Assembly (NCBI GenBank): GCA_035487295.1
Contig: DATHMH010000012.1
Coordinates: 62,001 to 126,000 of the forward strand
Direction of reading: 5' to 3'
DNA length: 64,000 bases
From: QIAW01 sp035487295
GTDB taxonomy: Bacteria > Acidobacteriota > Terriglobia > Terriglobales > Acidobacteriaceae
Part shown: positions 25,879 through 34,314 of the stretch, in pieces
Layout of the letters: the number at the start of each line of letters is the position of its first letter
Position numbering within the stretch: position 1 is the first letter of the stretch
Program-made: the position numbers and the translations under genes
The notes under the pieces: generated by a model
Database searches by the model: none
Told to the model about the DNA's origin: nothing
What the model saw: only the letters and a program-made list of their open reading frames with translations

Positions 25879-25906
25879 TTTATAGGTATGGCCAAAGTAT
25901 GACCAA
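25879..25906 (-). promoter_or_regulatory. Putative promoter of the GNAT-PIN / ASCH genes
   Basis: Minus-strand TTGGTC (25906-25901) and TATAAA (25884-25879) are 16 bp apart, with a predicted start near 25872. This argues against the GTG at 25873 as start codon and for ATG 25828 or 25819. Confidence 0.35.
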
Positions 25907-25999
25907 GGATTCAAAGGATCTTCGAAAAATCCCAATAAAAACCAACAAATGTACAAACGCCTACCGTGACGTTATTTGTTTGTAAGTCGTTGAAAGGAT

Positions 26000-26043
26000 T
26001 GGCTGCCCCCCAGGGATTCGAACCCCGATATGCTGATCCAGAG
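26000..26043 (-). pseudogene. tRNA-Gln(CUG) 3' half, likely attachment-site remnant
   Basis: Read on the minus strand the segment runs from an anticodon loop CTCTGGA through a paired T-arm (CGGGG / TTCGAAT / CCCTG) to an acceptor strand GGGGGCA, discriminator G and CCA. The 5' side (26044-26093) keeps a D-arm-like AGTTGGAAGCTC but cannot pair with the anticodon stem or acceptor, so no functional tRNA results. A 3' half beginning at the anticodon loop is what tyrosine-recombinase integration leaves behind. It lies 170 bp outside the accessory cluster. Confidence 0.55.
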
Positions 26044-26278
26044 TTACATCGCCTAACAGATGCTGTGCGCGAGCTTCCAACTGAACAGGCATTATGTATT
26101 TGCTTTAGGTGCCTTCCATTGTTTCTAACCTCTTTCTATTTTTCAAAGCCCTACTGGACGAACCCACTCGAAAACTGGGGAACATTTGGGGAACATTAAG
26201 CGTGCCTTCCGATTCCTAGCAATAATTTTGTGCGCTATCCGTGCCGTCTAAGTTGTTGTAATTCCGGCCCTGGTTACA

Positions 26279-26323
26279 CTCATAACCCAAAGGTCGGTGG
26301 TTCAAATCCACCCCCCGCAACCA
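26279..26323 (+). pseudogene. tRNA-Met (CAU) 3' half remnant, copy 1
   Basis: The segment starts with an anticodon loop CTCATAA, then CCCAAAGG, a T-arm GGTGG/TTCAAAT/CCACC, CCCCGCA, A and CCA. The preceding bases do not provide a matching anticodon or acceptor 5' strand, so only the 3' half is present. A 30-bp part (26294-26323) is repeated at 26558-26587. Confidence 0.55.
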
Positions 26324-26587
26324 AAACCTCCTGCTGGAATGTCTCGCGTCTCCGACAAAAGCTATTGGGTTTATGTTCTTTGGAGTATCTCCGGGCGCTG
26401 CTTTTATATCGGTCTAGAGCAACATCCTGATTACAAACAAAGCTCGAAAACGCGAGCTTCAACTGAAGGCCCAAAAGGGCGGAGCCGGTTTTTTTGTCAT
26501 GACCGGGCTCGATCCCAAGCAATTTGCACGTTGAGGCTCATATCCCGCAAAGCGGGATCGGTGGTTCAAATCCACCCCCCGCAACCA
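26294..26587 (+). repeat. Direct 30-bp repeats of a tRNA 3' end flanking a broken GIY-YIG gene
   Basis: The 30 bases at 26294-26323 and 26558-26587 appear identical and cover the T-arm, the acceptor 3' strand and CCA of a tRNA(CAU). They bracket about 235 bp that contain the GIY-YIG pseudogene. The second copy is preceded by CTCATA but has a TCCCGC/GCGGGA hairpin in place of the anticodon 3' stem. The unit looks like a small tRNA-targeted element with duplicated ends. Confidence 0.6.
26339..26534 (+). pseudogene. GIY-YIG nuclease pseudogene, frameshifted and internally shortened
   Basis: From ATG 26339 the first frame reads SYWVYVLWSISGRCFYIGL, the N-terminal GIY-YIG strand pair, then EQHPDYKQ. 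The reading then continues sensibly only one base over (near 26440) as ARKRELQLKAQKGGAGFF and TGLDPKQF, ending at TGA 26532-26534; this looks like the C-terminal tail of related small GIY-YIG nucleases. About 30-40 residues, including the expected catalytic Arg/Glu region, are missing. The gene is therefore dead through a frameshift plus a deletion. It lies between two copies of a tRNA 3' end. Confidence 0.6.
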
Positions 26588-26658
26588 ATCTTATTACTTA
26601 ATCTTTCAACAACTTACAGACCTCGCGGCAGAATTGTACCGTTACCACCCAGGTCTGT

Positions 26659-27030
26659 ATGATGACTTGGATGACCACGGAGTCGGAAATCAAAGAATTT
26701 GCGCGTCAATGGGTCGCAGCGTGGAACTCACACGACCTGGCCGCCATAATGTCTCATTACGCTGCGGATGTTGTCCTGATCTCCCCCGTCGCAGCCAAGA
26801 TCCTGGACAATCCATCCGGAACTGTCGAAGGGGACGCCGCCTTGCGCAACTACTTCAAGCGCGGGCTGGAGCTGCATCCGAACTTACACTTTGAACTCCT
26901 GGATGTGATGTGTGGTCTGTCCAGTGTCGTCGTCTGCTACAAGAATCAGAAAGGCACAAGGACGGCCGAGTTCATGGAGTTCGGCAAGAACGGAAAAATC
27001 ATCCGAGTGGTCGCAAACTACAGCGGTTAG
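26659..27030 (+). CDS. NTF2-like / SnoaL-like protein, 123 aa
   Basis: The compact sequence follows the nuclear-transport-factor-2 fold: a helix (EFARQWVAAWNSHDLAAIMSHYAADVVLISP) followed by beta strands (VEGDAALRNYFKRGLELHP; LHFELLDVMCGLSSVVVCYKNQKG; MEFGKNGKIIRVVANYS). There is no signal peptide, so it is cytosolic. Members act as small-molecule isomerases, hydratases or plain binding domains; no specific catalytic set can be assigned. The start could also be ATG 26662 or 26674. It stands alone, 70 bp after the tRNA-derived repeats and upstream of the sigma-factor gene. Confidence 0.7.
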   Translation: MMTWMTTESEIKEFARQWVAAWNSHDLAAIMSHYAADVVLISPVAAKILDNPSGTVEGDAALRNYFKRGLELHPNLHFELLDVMCGLSSVVVCYKNQKGTRTAEFMEFGKNGKIIRVVANYSG

Positions 27031-27473
27031 CCGGCAGGATATTAACTTGCATCGACCCCGCCAAGCGCAGCATTTTGAGCTGCCAGCCTGTATGGCTGCT
27101 GATCGGGAACAGCACTTTTGGCATGTGACCATGCCGATGATCAGCAATACCGGAGACGCCAGCGATGGAACTTGTAATAGCCCGCCGACAGTAGTTCCAT
27201 GAGACTTGCTGTTTTCTTGTGGCATGGGCTGGAAAGAGGGCCGAGATTACGGACTGTGCTTGAGCGTGGGCTGCGTAGGCAGTAACACTCCAGTCTCTGG
27301 ATACTTTGTAATCGGCACTCAAATCCACAACGAGGGGCAATCCCATATATACTTCCAAGTGCTTGGAACCGGAAAATCTGAATTCCGGTTGGCGGAGACT
27401 GCACCTGGCCTTGGGAGTTTCCGCAGTCTTGAGTGCGTGTTCAACAACGATGCTGGTGGACGAACAGCTAACC
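27031..27473 (+). other. Intergenic region upstream of the sigma-factor gene
   Basis: The 443 bp carry only short open frames without family resemblance or good ribosome-binding sites. No clear promoter, hairpin or repeat was found. An in-frame extension of the sigma gene back to 27363 is possible but has no homology support. Confidence 0.3.
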
Positions 27474-28556
27474 ATGACCGATGTTGACCCTCTGCTCCTA
27501 CCCTTTCTCCATTCAACAAGTCCACTGAAAACAGAGCAATTGCTCAGTAAGCTCATTTGCGAGCATGCCGATCCAATCATCACAAGTATTCTCAGGAAAA
27601 AGATGCATGCATCACTAAAACCATTCGAGGGCAGCACAGAAAACCAGGATGGTCTGGAGATTGCCGGCGATGTACGCGCCCTTCTTATCTCCGAGTTGCG
27701 CGGCCTCAAAGCAACCCCAGGCCGAAGAACAATCGGTGATTTCCCTGGTTACGTAGCAATCAAGACTTACTCGGCTTGCGTGGACTACTTGCGGAAGAAA
27801 CATCCTCAACGATGGCGCTTAAAGAACATGCTCCGCTATCATTTGAAACGGAGTAAACAGTTTGCGTTATGGAGCGCCGAAGGTCAGCACTGGCTCTGCG
27901 GTTTGCGCGCGTGGTCCGAGGAGAAGGCTGCATTCAGCTCACCAGACCGTCTCCTCCAATTAGTCGAAGACACGAGAGCGAGTTTGGCTAACTCGATTTC
28001 TCCTCCTGGCATTGGTGACCAATCACCCGCCGATTTATTTAGCGCTGTATTCGAGAAGGCTGGAGGCCCGCTGGAGTTGAACGAATTGGTTGCCATCGCG
28101 GCTGAGATATGGAATATCAAAGACCAGCCTCTGGAGCACTACGATGAGACAATGAGGACGGTTGAAAACCTGCCGGCGCCCCAGATTGGAGTCGATGTCG
28201 CGGTTGGGGAGCGTATTTATCTAGAGAAGCTATGGATCGAGGTGTGTGGCCTTCCTGCCCTGCAACGCATCGCATTGTTATTGAATCTTCGGGACGCACA
28301 AGGAGACAGCGTTATCGCGTTCATTCCATACCTGGGGATTGCTTCCGAGAGCGAGATCGCCGAACTGGTGGCCATGCCTTGCGAGCAGCTAGCGGAACTG
28401 TGGAACGACCTGCCTTTGGACGATGCCAGCATTGCTCAGTTGTTGGGCATAACCCGGCAACAAGTAATCAATCTGCGGAAGACCGCACGCGAACGGCTGG
28501 CGAGGCGAATGCAGGCGCTCGAGAACAATCCTCGACAATCTACTGTGGGACGGTAA
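27474..28556 (+). CDS. Large ECF-like RNA polymerase sigma factor
   Basis: The protein has a sigma-70 region 2-like segment (DFPGYVAIKTYSACVDYLRKKHP) after an N-terminal helical part. A C-terminal region 4-like helix-turn-helix follows (DDASIAQLLGITRQQVINLRKTARERLARRM). Between them lies a long insertion of about 150 residues, unusual for ECF factors. The start is uncertain (27363, 27450 or 27474); 27474 fits the family-like beginning TDVDPLLLPFL. The next gene, 68 nt downstream, encodes a membrane protein with two anti-sigma-type zinc fingers, so the pair probably forms a sigma/anti-sigma switch. The neighbouring convergent TPR-CHAT protease gene completes a recurrent Acidobacteria-type locus. 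Confidence 0.75.
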   Translation: MTDVDPLLLPFLHSTSPLKTEQLLSKLICEHADPIITSILRKKMHASLKPFEGSTENQDGLEIAGDVRALLISELRGLKATPGRRTIGDFPGYVAIKTYSACVDYLRKKHPQRWRLKNMLRYHLKRSKQFALWSAEGQHWLCGLRAWSEEKAAFSSPDRLLQLVEDTRASLANSISPPGIGDQSPADLFSAVFEKAGGPLELNELVAIAAEIWNIKDQPLEHYDETMRTVENLPAPQIGVDVAVGERIYLEKLWIEVCGLPALQRIALLLNLRDAQGDSVIAFIPYLGIASESEIAELVAMPCEQLAELWNDLPLDDASIAQLLGITRQQVINLRKTARERLARRMQALENNPRQSTVGR

Positions 28557-28624
28557 GAAGGGCGGCGATTTTACGGCTTAATGAAAGCAGGAGTAGCAGT
28601 AGACTGATTCGATCAGGCAATAGC

Positions 28625-29848
28625 ATGCAATCGGAACACCAACATTTAACGGCGATCGATCTTGACGGCTATCGCCAGCGAAAGCTGGACGCGGCCGCTC
28701 GGCAAGAATGCGATCGTCATTTTGCCATTTGCGAAGAATGCCTCGGGCGTCTTCTGGGTGATAAACAATCAAGAGCTGTTTTTTCCCAGCTCAAAGAAGC
28801 CTTCGTATCCTCGGATGCGGAGCCATTCCATCTCTCGCTCGAAGAGTTGAGAAGCTATGCGACCGACACCGCAGACGAAGCTACCAGAACGATTTGTGAG
28901 AGCCACTTCGAGATTTGTCCACAGTGTGTCAGAGAATTAAAAACATTCGCCCCCTCGCGGGCAAGCGCACCACTCCGTGGGCAGGCGGCGGCGAAGCCAC
29001 AGTATCCTGGCAAATGGCTCCCGCAAGCGGGGCGAGGCCCTGGGCTTCTGACTGCCCGTCGTTTGGCTGGTGTATTCTCTCTCGCAGCGTGTCTCTTATT
29101 GATTTGGGCCGCCTGGAGAAACGTTTCCAGTCTGCAAGAGAGCGCGCATAGTCACCGCGAAACATCGCAGATCGTTGTTCGCTTAAAAGACGGCACTCAA
29201 GAGATCACCCTGGATCGAAGTGGATCGCTCACCGGCCTTGAGGGACTTTCGCAGCAGGCCCAGGCAGAAGTCCGGGATGCGCTGGCTACAGCCGAGCTGC
29301 AAAGACCGCAATCGATTGCCGGTCTTTCCGCGCCACCGATAAAGCTCCTGGGGGCGCCCGCCAATGCCCCGCCATTCGACCTGGTCAGTCCCATCGCAAC
29401 TGTAGTTGCAGAAGAACAACCCACCCTGCGATGGAAGCCATTGCGTGGCGCGACAAGCTACACGATTTCCGTGTTCGATGCAACATTCAATCAGGTCGCA
29501 AAAAGCGGCGCGGTTTCAGCCTTAGAGTGGTCTGTGCCGGTCCCGCTTCAGCGTGGGAGCACTTATTCCTGGCAAGTCACAGCCCGGCGGGACCATCAAC
29601 AAATTACGGTACCTAGCGCCCCTGCCCCGAGAGCACAGTTCAAATTGTTGAATGTCGAGGAAATTAAGCAACTTAACAGCGCCAAAGAGCAGGCAGCCAA
29701 CTCTCACCTCGCATTGGGTGTACTCTATGCTCGCGCGGGCCTGTTGGATGAAGCTGAAAAACAGTTTCAGGCTCTCGTGGAACAGAACCCTCAATCATCG
29801 GTGGCCGGCAAACTATTCCAGACAGTTCAGTCCTGGAGAAAAAAATGA
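28625..29848 (+). CDS. Membrane anti-sigma-like protein: two zf-HC2 zinc fingers, TM helix, TPR tail
   Basis: Two HxxxCxxC motifs, HFAICEEC and HFEICPQC, form tandem anti-sigma zinc fingers in the cytosolic N-terminus (residues 25-105). One transmembrane helix follows (LAGVFSLAACLLLIWAAW, about residue 155). The exported part has a fibronectin-like domain (PTLRWKPLRGATSYTISVFD) and one C-terminal TPR (HLALGVLYARAGLLDEAEKQFQALV). ATG 28625 is used because upstream sequence in this frame is antisense-like extension through the sigma gene. Predicted role: hold the upstream sigma factor inactive and release it after an extracytoplasmic signal, perhaps via the CHAT protease encoded next door. Confidence 0.8.
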   Translation: MQSEHQHLTAIDLDGYRQRKLDAAARQECDRHFAICEECLGRLLGDKQSRAVFSQLKEAFVSSDAEPFHLSLEELRSYATDTADEATRTICESHFEICPQCVRELKTFAPSRASAPLRGQAAAKPQYPGKWLPQAGRGPGLLTARRLAGVFSLAACLLLIWAAWRNVSSLQESAHSHRETSQIVVRLKDGTQEITLDRSGSLTGLEGLSQQAQAEVRDALATAELQRPQSIAGLSAPPIKLLGAPANAPPFDLVSPIATVVAEEQPTLRWKPLRGATSYTISVFDATFNQVAKSGAVSALEWSVPVPLQRGSTYSWQVTARRDHQQITVPSAPAPRAQFKLLNVEEIKQLNSAKEQAANSHLALGVLYARAGLLDEAEKQFQALVEQNPQSSVAGKLFQTVQSWRKK

Positions 29849-29874
29849 GCGCTGGGATTGTATAGCGGCAGTAA

Positions 29875-32800
29875 TTACAAGCCATCCCCCATCACGACGA
29901 ATCCTGCCCAGTAAAAAGGATGACGATATTGAGGATCGGACATGAGCTTCAACGCCGCCTGGCGCAGAGCATCCGCCTTGTTCACTCTCCGATCCGCTTC
30001 AGACTCGGAAGACTGTGAATTAGCCTGTCGGGAAAAAGCGACCAGGTGACGAAGAGGTTCTTTTCTGCTCGCTCGAATCTCGCGTTGCGACAATTCGAAT
30101 TTGAGAATGCGATGAAATGCAATCATGACACTGGCGGTGCTCGCAGAGTCTACCTTCCACTGACTCACGACCGTTGTCGGCGTTCCCGCAATAAAAAGAG
30201 CCCACGTCATGCCAATCAGGCCTTCGCCTGCACGTACGCGTCCCCGCGCGGTATCGCAGGCCGAGAGCACAGCTACATCTGCGTGCAGGTCGAGTTGCAT
30301 GATCTCTCTGGCTTCCAGAAAGCCACTGTCTGTTGTACGGTTGCCCGCCAGCAGCAAGTGCGAGTAGAGGGGATTGTCATTGTCGAGTATTCCGTGAGTG
30401 GCAAAATGCAGAATTCTATACTTTCCCGCCTCAGCCTTTACGGTTTCTACCTTCGCTGCGGAACCGGTCAAAAGCATGCTGTTTTTCAGGCCATAGATCT
30501 GTCCCAGTTGCTTCACCATTCGTCCCTGTTCCGGCAACGGATCGTACGGAACATCTCCGCCGACGACTTTAGCCCCGAGTCCCAAGTGGTTAGGCAAGGC
30601 CGGATCTCCGACCGCAAACAACATTCGAGTTGAAGAGGGCGCAACGGGAGCGCCGGGTTCTCCATGGGCTGCCATGGCATTGACAGCAATAGCTGTTTGC
30701 TGACTTTCAGAATCGGCCGCAGCCGATTTGCTCCTCATCTCGCGAAGCACACTTAAGGAAGGAGCATAGAAAAGACCGTGATCCTCCAGCACATATCGGT
30801 TTTGTCCCGATAACAACGCCTGGAACGGGAGCTCCCAAAGAGCGCCTGCTGGGACGATGCCAATCGTCTTTTTTCCGGCCAAGTCCTTCTGCGCAGGCCC
30901 AAGCAGCAGGCCGTACAGCTCTCTGGCAAGACCTCGGAAATCGAGTGAGTTGTTGGCCAGCTTCGCTCGGAAGTTTTCCGTTCGGTTCGCGAGATCTTCA
31001 GCTCTGATTTTTATCGGGTACACCTTCAGGGTGACAGGACCGTAGTCTCCTTCGCCGCCCTTACCGCTCCTGGTGAGAACAAATAGATAAGTCTCTTCCT
31101 GCGCCACCACATATTCCAGAAATGCCGTGGAGTTGTCTGGTATTAGGGCTCCAAGCTCTTCGAGAGACAATGGCGCGCTCACCCCACGCCGAATCTTCAG
31201 ATCGGGATGGCCTGCGTATAGTTGGGTCTGGAAAGCTTCGTACGCAAGCCGCGCCTCCTTGCGGCGCCCTTCCAGGCTTCGGAGAATAACTTTGTTGGGC
31301 TGGCGTTGTAAGGTTTCCTGGATGAGTTGGGAATTGAGCCGAACCAGGGCCTGGTTCAATCTCTCTTCCTGGGACCGCTCTTCCGCTGTCATGGTTCCGG
31401 TTATGTCAGCTCTGCCGTTGCGAAGCAAATCAAACAATACCCGCCCTTTCGCGCGCTCGGCATAGTTGAGTGCTTCGGTGAGTTTGTGCTCCTGAATCAG
31501 CAATTCCACCATGGCATAGTAGGGATTCACCTTGTCTTCGAAGAAACGCTCCTGGTCTTCCTCGGTTCCTGCGACATGTGTACGGAGCGTTTCAATATTA
31601 GAAATTGCTCCTGTGAGCGCCTGCTGTGCCTGATCGTATTTGCCGGTGGCGAGATAGGCAGTACCTAATGTGGTCAGGATCACGGCCAGATCGGGTGGAT
31701 TGTCCAGTCCTTGAGCAATGTCCGCAGCCCGGCGGCAAAAATCAATGGTGCGATCATAGTTACCCAACTTGTAATAAACATTCCCTATGCGGTTCAGGGT
31801 GACGGCAACATCCGGCCGGCGATCACTTTCCTCAAAGAGATCGAGACTTTTTTCATAGGACTCCAATGCCTGCGTGAATTGTCCCTGCAAGGAATAGTTG
31901 TCCCCCATATTCCTCCAAGTCACGGCAGCTACGTCGTTATAGTCAAGTTCGTCAGAGAGGTGCAGGTTTTTCTGGTAGTAGTCCAGTGCCTCTGTATACT
32001 TGCCTTGCCGTGTAAGTACTCCTGCAATTCTGCCCAGTGCGTTGGTGACTCCCAATTTGGTGTCTACATTGGCCTCGAGCTCCGAATACAGCTCTAGACT
32101 TCTCTGATAATGTGCGAGTGCCTGCTCGTCGTTGCCTTGTTGAACAAACAAATCTCCTACAAGTTCCAGCGTGGATGCGAGGTATTTTTTGTTGCCAGCT
32201 TCTTCGCTTGTCGTCAGGCTCTTTTGGTAATACTCCATGGCCTCTCGATAGTCGCCTCGCTCAAAGTAATCCTCCCCAATTTCAAAGAATATGTGGGCCA
32301 GGCTTGACTTATTGCCAAACGACTCGCAAAGCGTCACGCCTTTCTGGAAATAGTCTGCCGCTTGCGCCGCATTCCCTTGCACCAGGTTCCCATACCCCAG
32401 AGCGGAAACGGCCTTCCACAGTGCCGACTTATCATTGAGTCGCTCCGCCATTGTGTAAGCGAGATGGAAGCCGGTCATGGCTTGAGCGTAATCGCCCATC
32501 TCGATGCGTTCGTTGCCTGCATTGACAAGCTGATTGGCCAGTGCTGCTGTAACCAGAGGCGTATTCTTGGCAAGCAACCTGTCGCGTTCTTCTTCAGATT
32601 TGGCGATAATCAAGGATTCCGCGAGCTCTTCCTGGTCATTCGATTCATCCCAAAGCTTCCAGTCGCCCGCCTCTCGCACTAACCGGTAGGTATAAAACCT
32701 CCTCCCACGATTGAAGTCTGGCTCTTCGGGACCTCCCTTCACGCTGGATTGCTCATACGACACACGAGCGGTTGCAGTATCGCCCGTTATTTCTATTCTT

Positions 32801-34008
32801 CCAATTTCGAGACCTTCATCCTTGATCTTTCGGTGGTCTCGCTGAACGTCCATTCTAAAATTCGCGAGAATCGGCGATCGGGTACTGAATAGCGAAAGAA
32901 ATGTCGAGGCGTCTCCCTGCTCATAGGCCACAAATGCTTTTTGCCCCAAGTCACGAATAGCCACTTCGTCGGCGGTCGGCACGGGCGCCGGATCCACTTC
33001 CTGATGATCGGGACTGTGCAGCTGTGAATTGGCCGGTGCTGGCGGTATGGAATTTTGCGTTACATCAGATTCGGTACCGAGGTTCTTGGAATAGAGATAG
33101 GTTTCCTCTATCTGCATGTATAACTGGCCCGCGACCCGACGAATCAGGAGCGACCGGGCCGGCATCCAGATATCATTGTTGGTCTTGGCGTAGTCCTCAT
33201 CAAAAGACGATCCCTTCGCCAAAAGACCACCACCTTCAATGACGTCAAAGTGCAATCGCAGGCAAACTTTTTCCTTCGTATCGATCCATAATTTCACGCG
33301 GTCACGCAGTTCTTCTTCGTCGAAGCTGTCCGTCGGCGTGGCACCGGGACGCGGAATGGCCTCGATCACGTACGCTTGCCGGTCGCCCACATTCTCCGTT
33401 CCGAGCGATTTGAGGTCGAACAACCGGGGCAGGTCTTCGAATGGGATTGGCACCGGCACCAGTTGTCTCCAGTTCCAGATTACCGTTATGGCTACGGTAC
33501 CATGCTGCTTGGGTATCCCGGCCTTGATTTGTGCCTGCGCTTGCTCTGCTCTTGCGCGATCTTCCTCTGCTTCGTCTTTGAGCAGAGGTTTGCCGTCGCG
33601 TTCGATTATGTCGTGATGCCAGGAGCCGTTCACATAGCCCACTGCAAACTTCAGAGCGCCATGCCTAGATGGGTTTCCACGCGTATCGTAAGCACGCCAC
33701 TCGAGGAGGTCCGCGTAGTTTCTGGCGAGAGGCGCAGCGCGTTTTTTGTTTGCAATGGCTGTGCGTACCAGCTCTGCAGGATCCACCGGTGTCCCCGCTA
33801 GCTCCTGCCCAGGGTCCCCAGCCGTCAGGATCACCGGCAATGCGGTTGATGGGGGAGCAATAGTTCCCACTCGGGGCCCAACGTGCTGGCGTGGTTCTGT
33901 CTGTGCCGCTGCCTGTGCCGCTGCGCAATCGGCAGAAATGATCACTGATAGCATGCCGAGCAGAACGCATCGGCTCATCATTAATTTGCTAGTCATAGAT
34001 GAATTCAT
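29875..34008 (-). CDS. Secreted TPR-CHAT caspase-like protease, about 1377 aa
   Basis: The signal peptide (CVLLGMLSVIISADCAAAQ) is preceded by a good AAGAAGAAG ribosome site before ATG 34008; GTG 34053 lies upstream in frame. Residues 60-330 form a LolA-like beta domain, residues 360-480 an NTF2-like domain, followed by about ten TPRs (GDYREAMEYYQKSL, GNYDRTIDFCRRAADIA) to about residue 850. The C-terminal CHAT domain keeps both catalytic residues: His in LHFATHGILD and Cys in VLSACDTARG. Expected: a caspase/separase-fold cysteine protease acting in the periplasm. It is convergent with the anti-sigma gene (26-nt gap). Proteolysis of the anti-sigma factor or a partner is a reasonable but untested link. 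Confidence 0.85.
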   Translation of the reverse strand: MNSSMTSKLMMSRCVLLGMLSVIISADCAAAQAAAQTEPRQHVGPRVGTIAPPSTALPVILTAGDPGQELAGTPVDPAELVRTAIANKKRAAPLARNYADLLEWRAYDTRGNPSRHGALKFAVGYVNGSWHHDIIERDGKPLLKDEAEEDRARAEQAQAQIKAGIPKQHGTVAITVIWNWRQLVPVPIPFEDLPRLFDLKSLGTENVGDRQAYVIEAIPRPGATPTDSFDEEELRDRVKLWIDTKEKVCLRLHFDVIEGGGLLAKGSSFDEDYAKTNNDIWMPARSLLIRRVAGQLYMQIEETYLYSKNLGTESDVTQNSIPPAPANSQLHSPDHQEVDPAPVPTADEVAIRDLGQKAFVAYEQGDASTFLSLFSTRSPILANFRMDVQRDHRKIKDEGLEIGRIEITGDTATARVSYEQSSVKGGPEEPDFNRGRRFYTYRLVREAGDWKLWDESNDQEELAESLIIAKSEEERDRLLAKNTPLVTAALANQLVNAGNERIEMGDYAQAMTGFHLAYTMAERLNDKSALWKAVSALGYGNLVQGNAAQAADYFQKGVTLCESFGNKSSLAHIFFEIGEDYFERGDYREAMEYYQKSLTTSEEAGNKKYLASTLELVGDLFVQQGNDEQALAHYQRSLELYSELEANVDTKLGVTNALGRIAGVLTRQGKYTEALDYYQKNLHLSDELDYNDVAAVTWRNMGDNYSLQGQFTQALESYEKSLDLFEESDRRPDVAVTLNRIGNVYYKLGNYDRTIDFCRRAADIAQGLDNPPDLAVILTTLGTAYLATGKYDQAQQALTGAISNIETLRTHVAGTEEDQERFFEDKVNPYYAMVELLIQEHKLTEALNYAERAKGRVLFDLLRNGRADITGTMTAEERSQEERLNQALVRLNSQLIQETLQRQPNKVILRSLEGRRKEARLAYEAFQTQLYAGHPDLKIRRGVSAPLSLEELGALIPDNSTAFLEYVVAQEETYLFVLTRSGKGGEGDYGPVTLKVYPIKIRAEDLANRTENFRAKLANNSLDFRGLARELYGLLLGPAQKDLAGKKTIGIVPAGALWELPFQALLSGQNRYVLEDHGLFYAPSLSVLREMRSKSAAADSESQQTAIAVNAMAAHGEPGAPVAPSSTRMLFAVGDPALPNHLGLGAKVVGGDVPYDPLPEQGRMVKQLGQIYGLKNSMLLTGSAAKVETVKAEAGKYRILHFATHGILDNDNPLYSHLLLAGNRTTDSGFLEAREIMQLDLHADVAVLSACDTARGRVRAGEGLIGMTWALFIAGTPTTVVSQWKVDSASTASVMIAFHRILKFELSQREIRASRKEPLRHLVAFSRQANSQSSESEADRRVNKADALRQAALKLMSDPQYRHPFYWAGFVVMGDGL

Positions 34009-34314
34009 CGGCTTCTTCTTCAGGTTCACGATGCTAACTCCAAAAAGGCCCACTTCTCAAGTGAAATAAGCCATACCTGAGCAAGTCCCGGATCATGGGC
34101 GCCCGAAATAAAAATCGGGCGGTTAGTAATATGCCGCAAACATTTACGGCATCTCTCGAAAGAGGGGAGCACTCAAGGCACAGTCTTAGCCGAGGAACGT
34201 GGGGATTGGTTTGCTTTTTGCCTTTCCCGCTAACATAAGATTGCAGTACTTGCTGGATTAAGTTGAGGGTTTCGTTAGAGGTTTACAAACGCATCGTGAC
34301 GCGAGAGGTGAATC
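34009..34314. promoter_or_regulatory. Divergent intergenic region with two hairpins
   Basis: The region lies between the divergent CHAT and GH3 genes. It holds CGCCCGA/TCGGGCG arms (34100-34106, 34115-34121) and ATGCCG/CGGCAT arms (34131-34136, 34147-34152). Both promoters must be here, but I see no confident -35/-10 pair. The GH3 start has a GAGAGGTG ribosome site. Confidence 0.3.

Noticed and set aside
26000..26093. A complete class II tRNA with anticodon UUA (possible ochre suppressor)
   Set aside because: Folding needs an 8-base anticodon loop and leaves mismatches in the acceptor stem; the segment is better read as a tRNA-Gln 3' half joined to degenerate sequence.
26999..27709. 236-codon frame on the minus strand
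   Set aside because: It overlaps the sigma-factor 5' end and the NTF2-like 3' end, has no ribosome site and no family resemblance.
28232..28624. N-terminal extension of the anti-sigma gene
   Set aside because: It runs through the sigma-factor coding region in another frame and has no zinc-finger or membrane features; ATG 28625 starts the recognisable protein.
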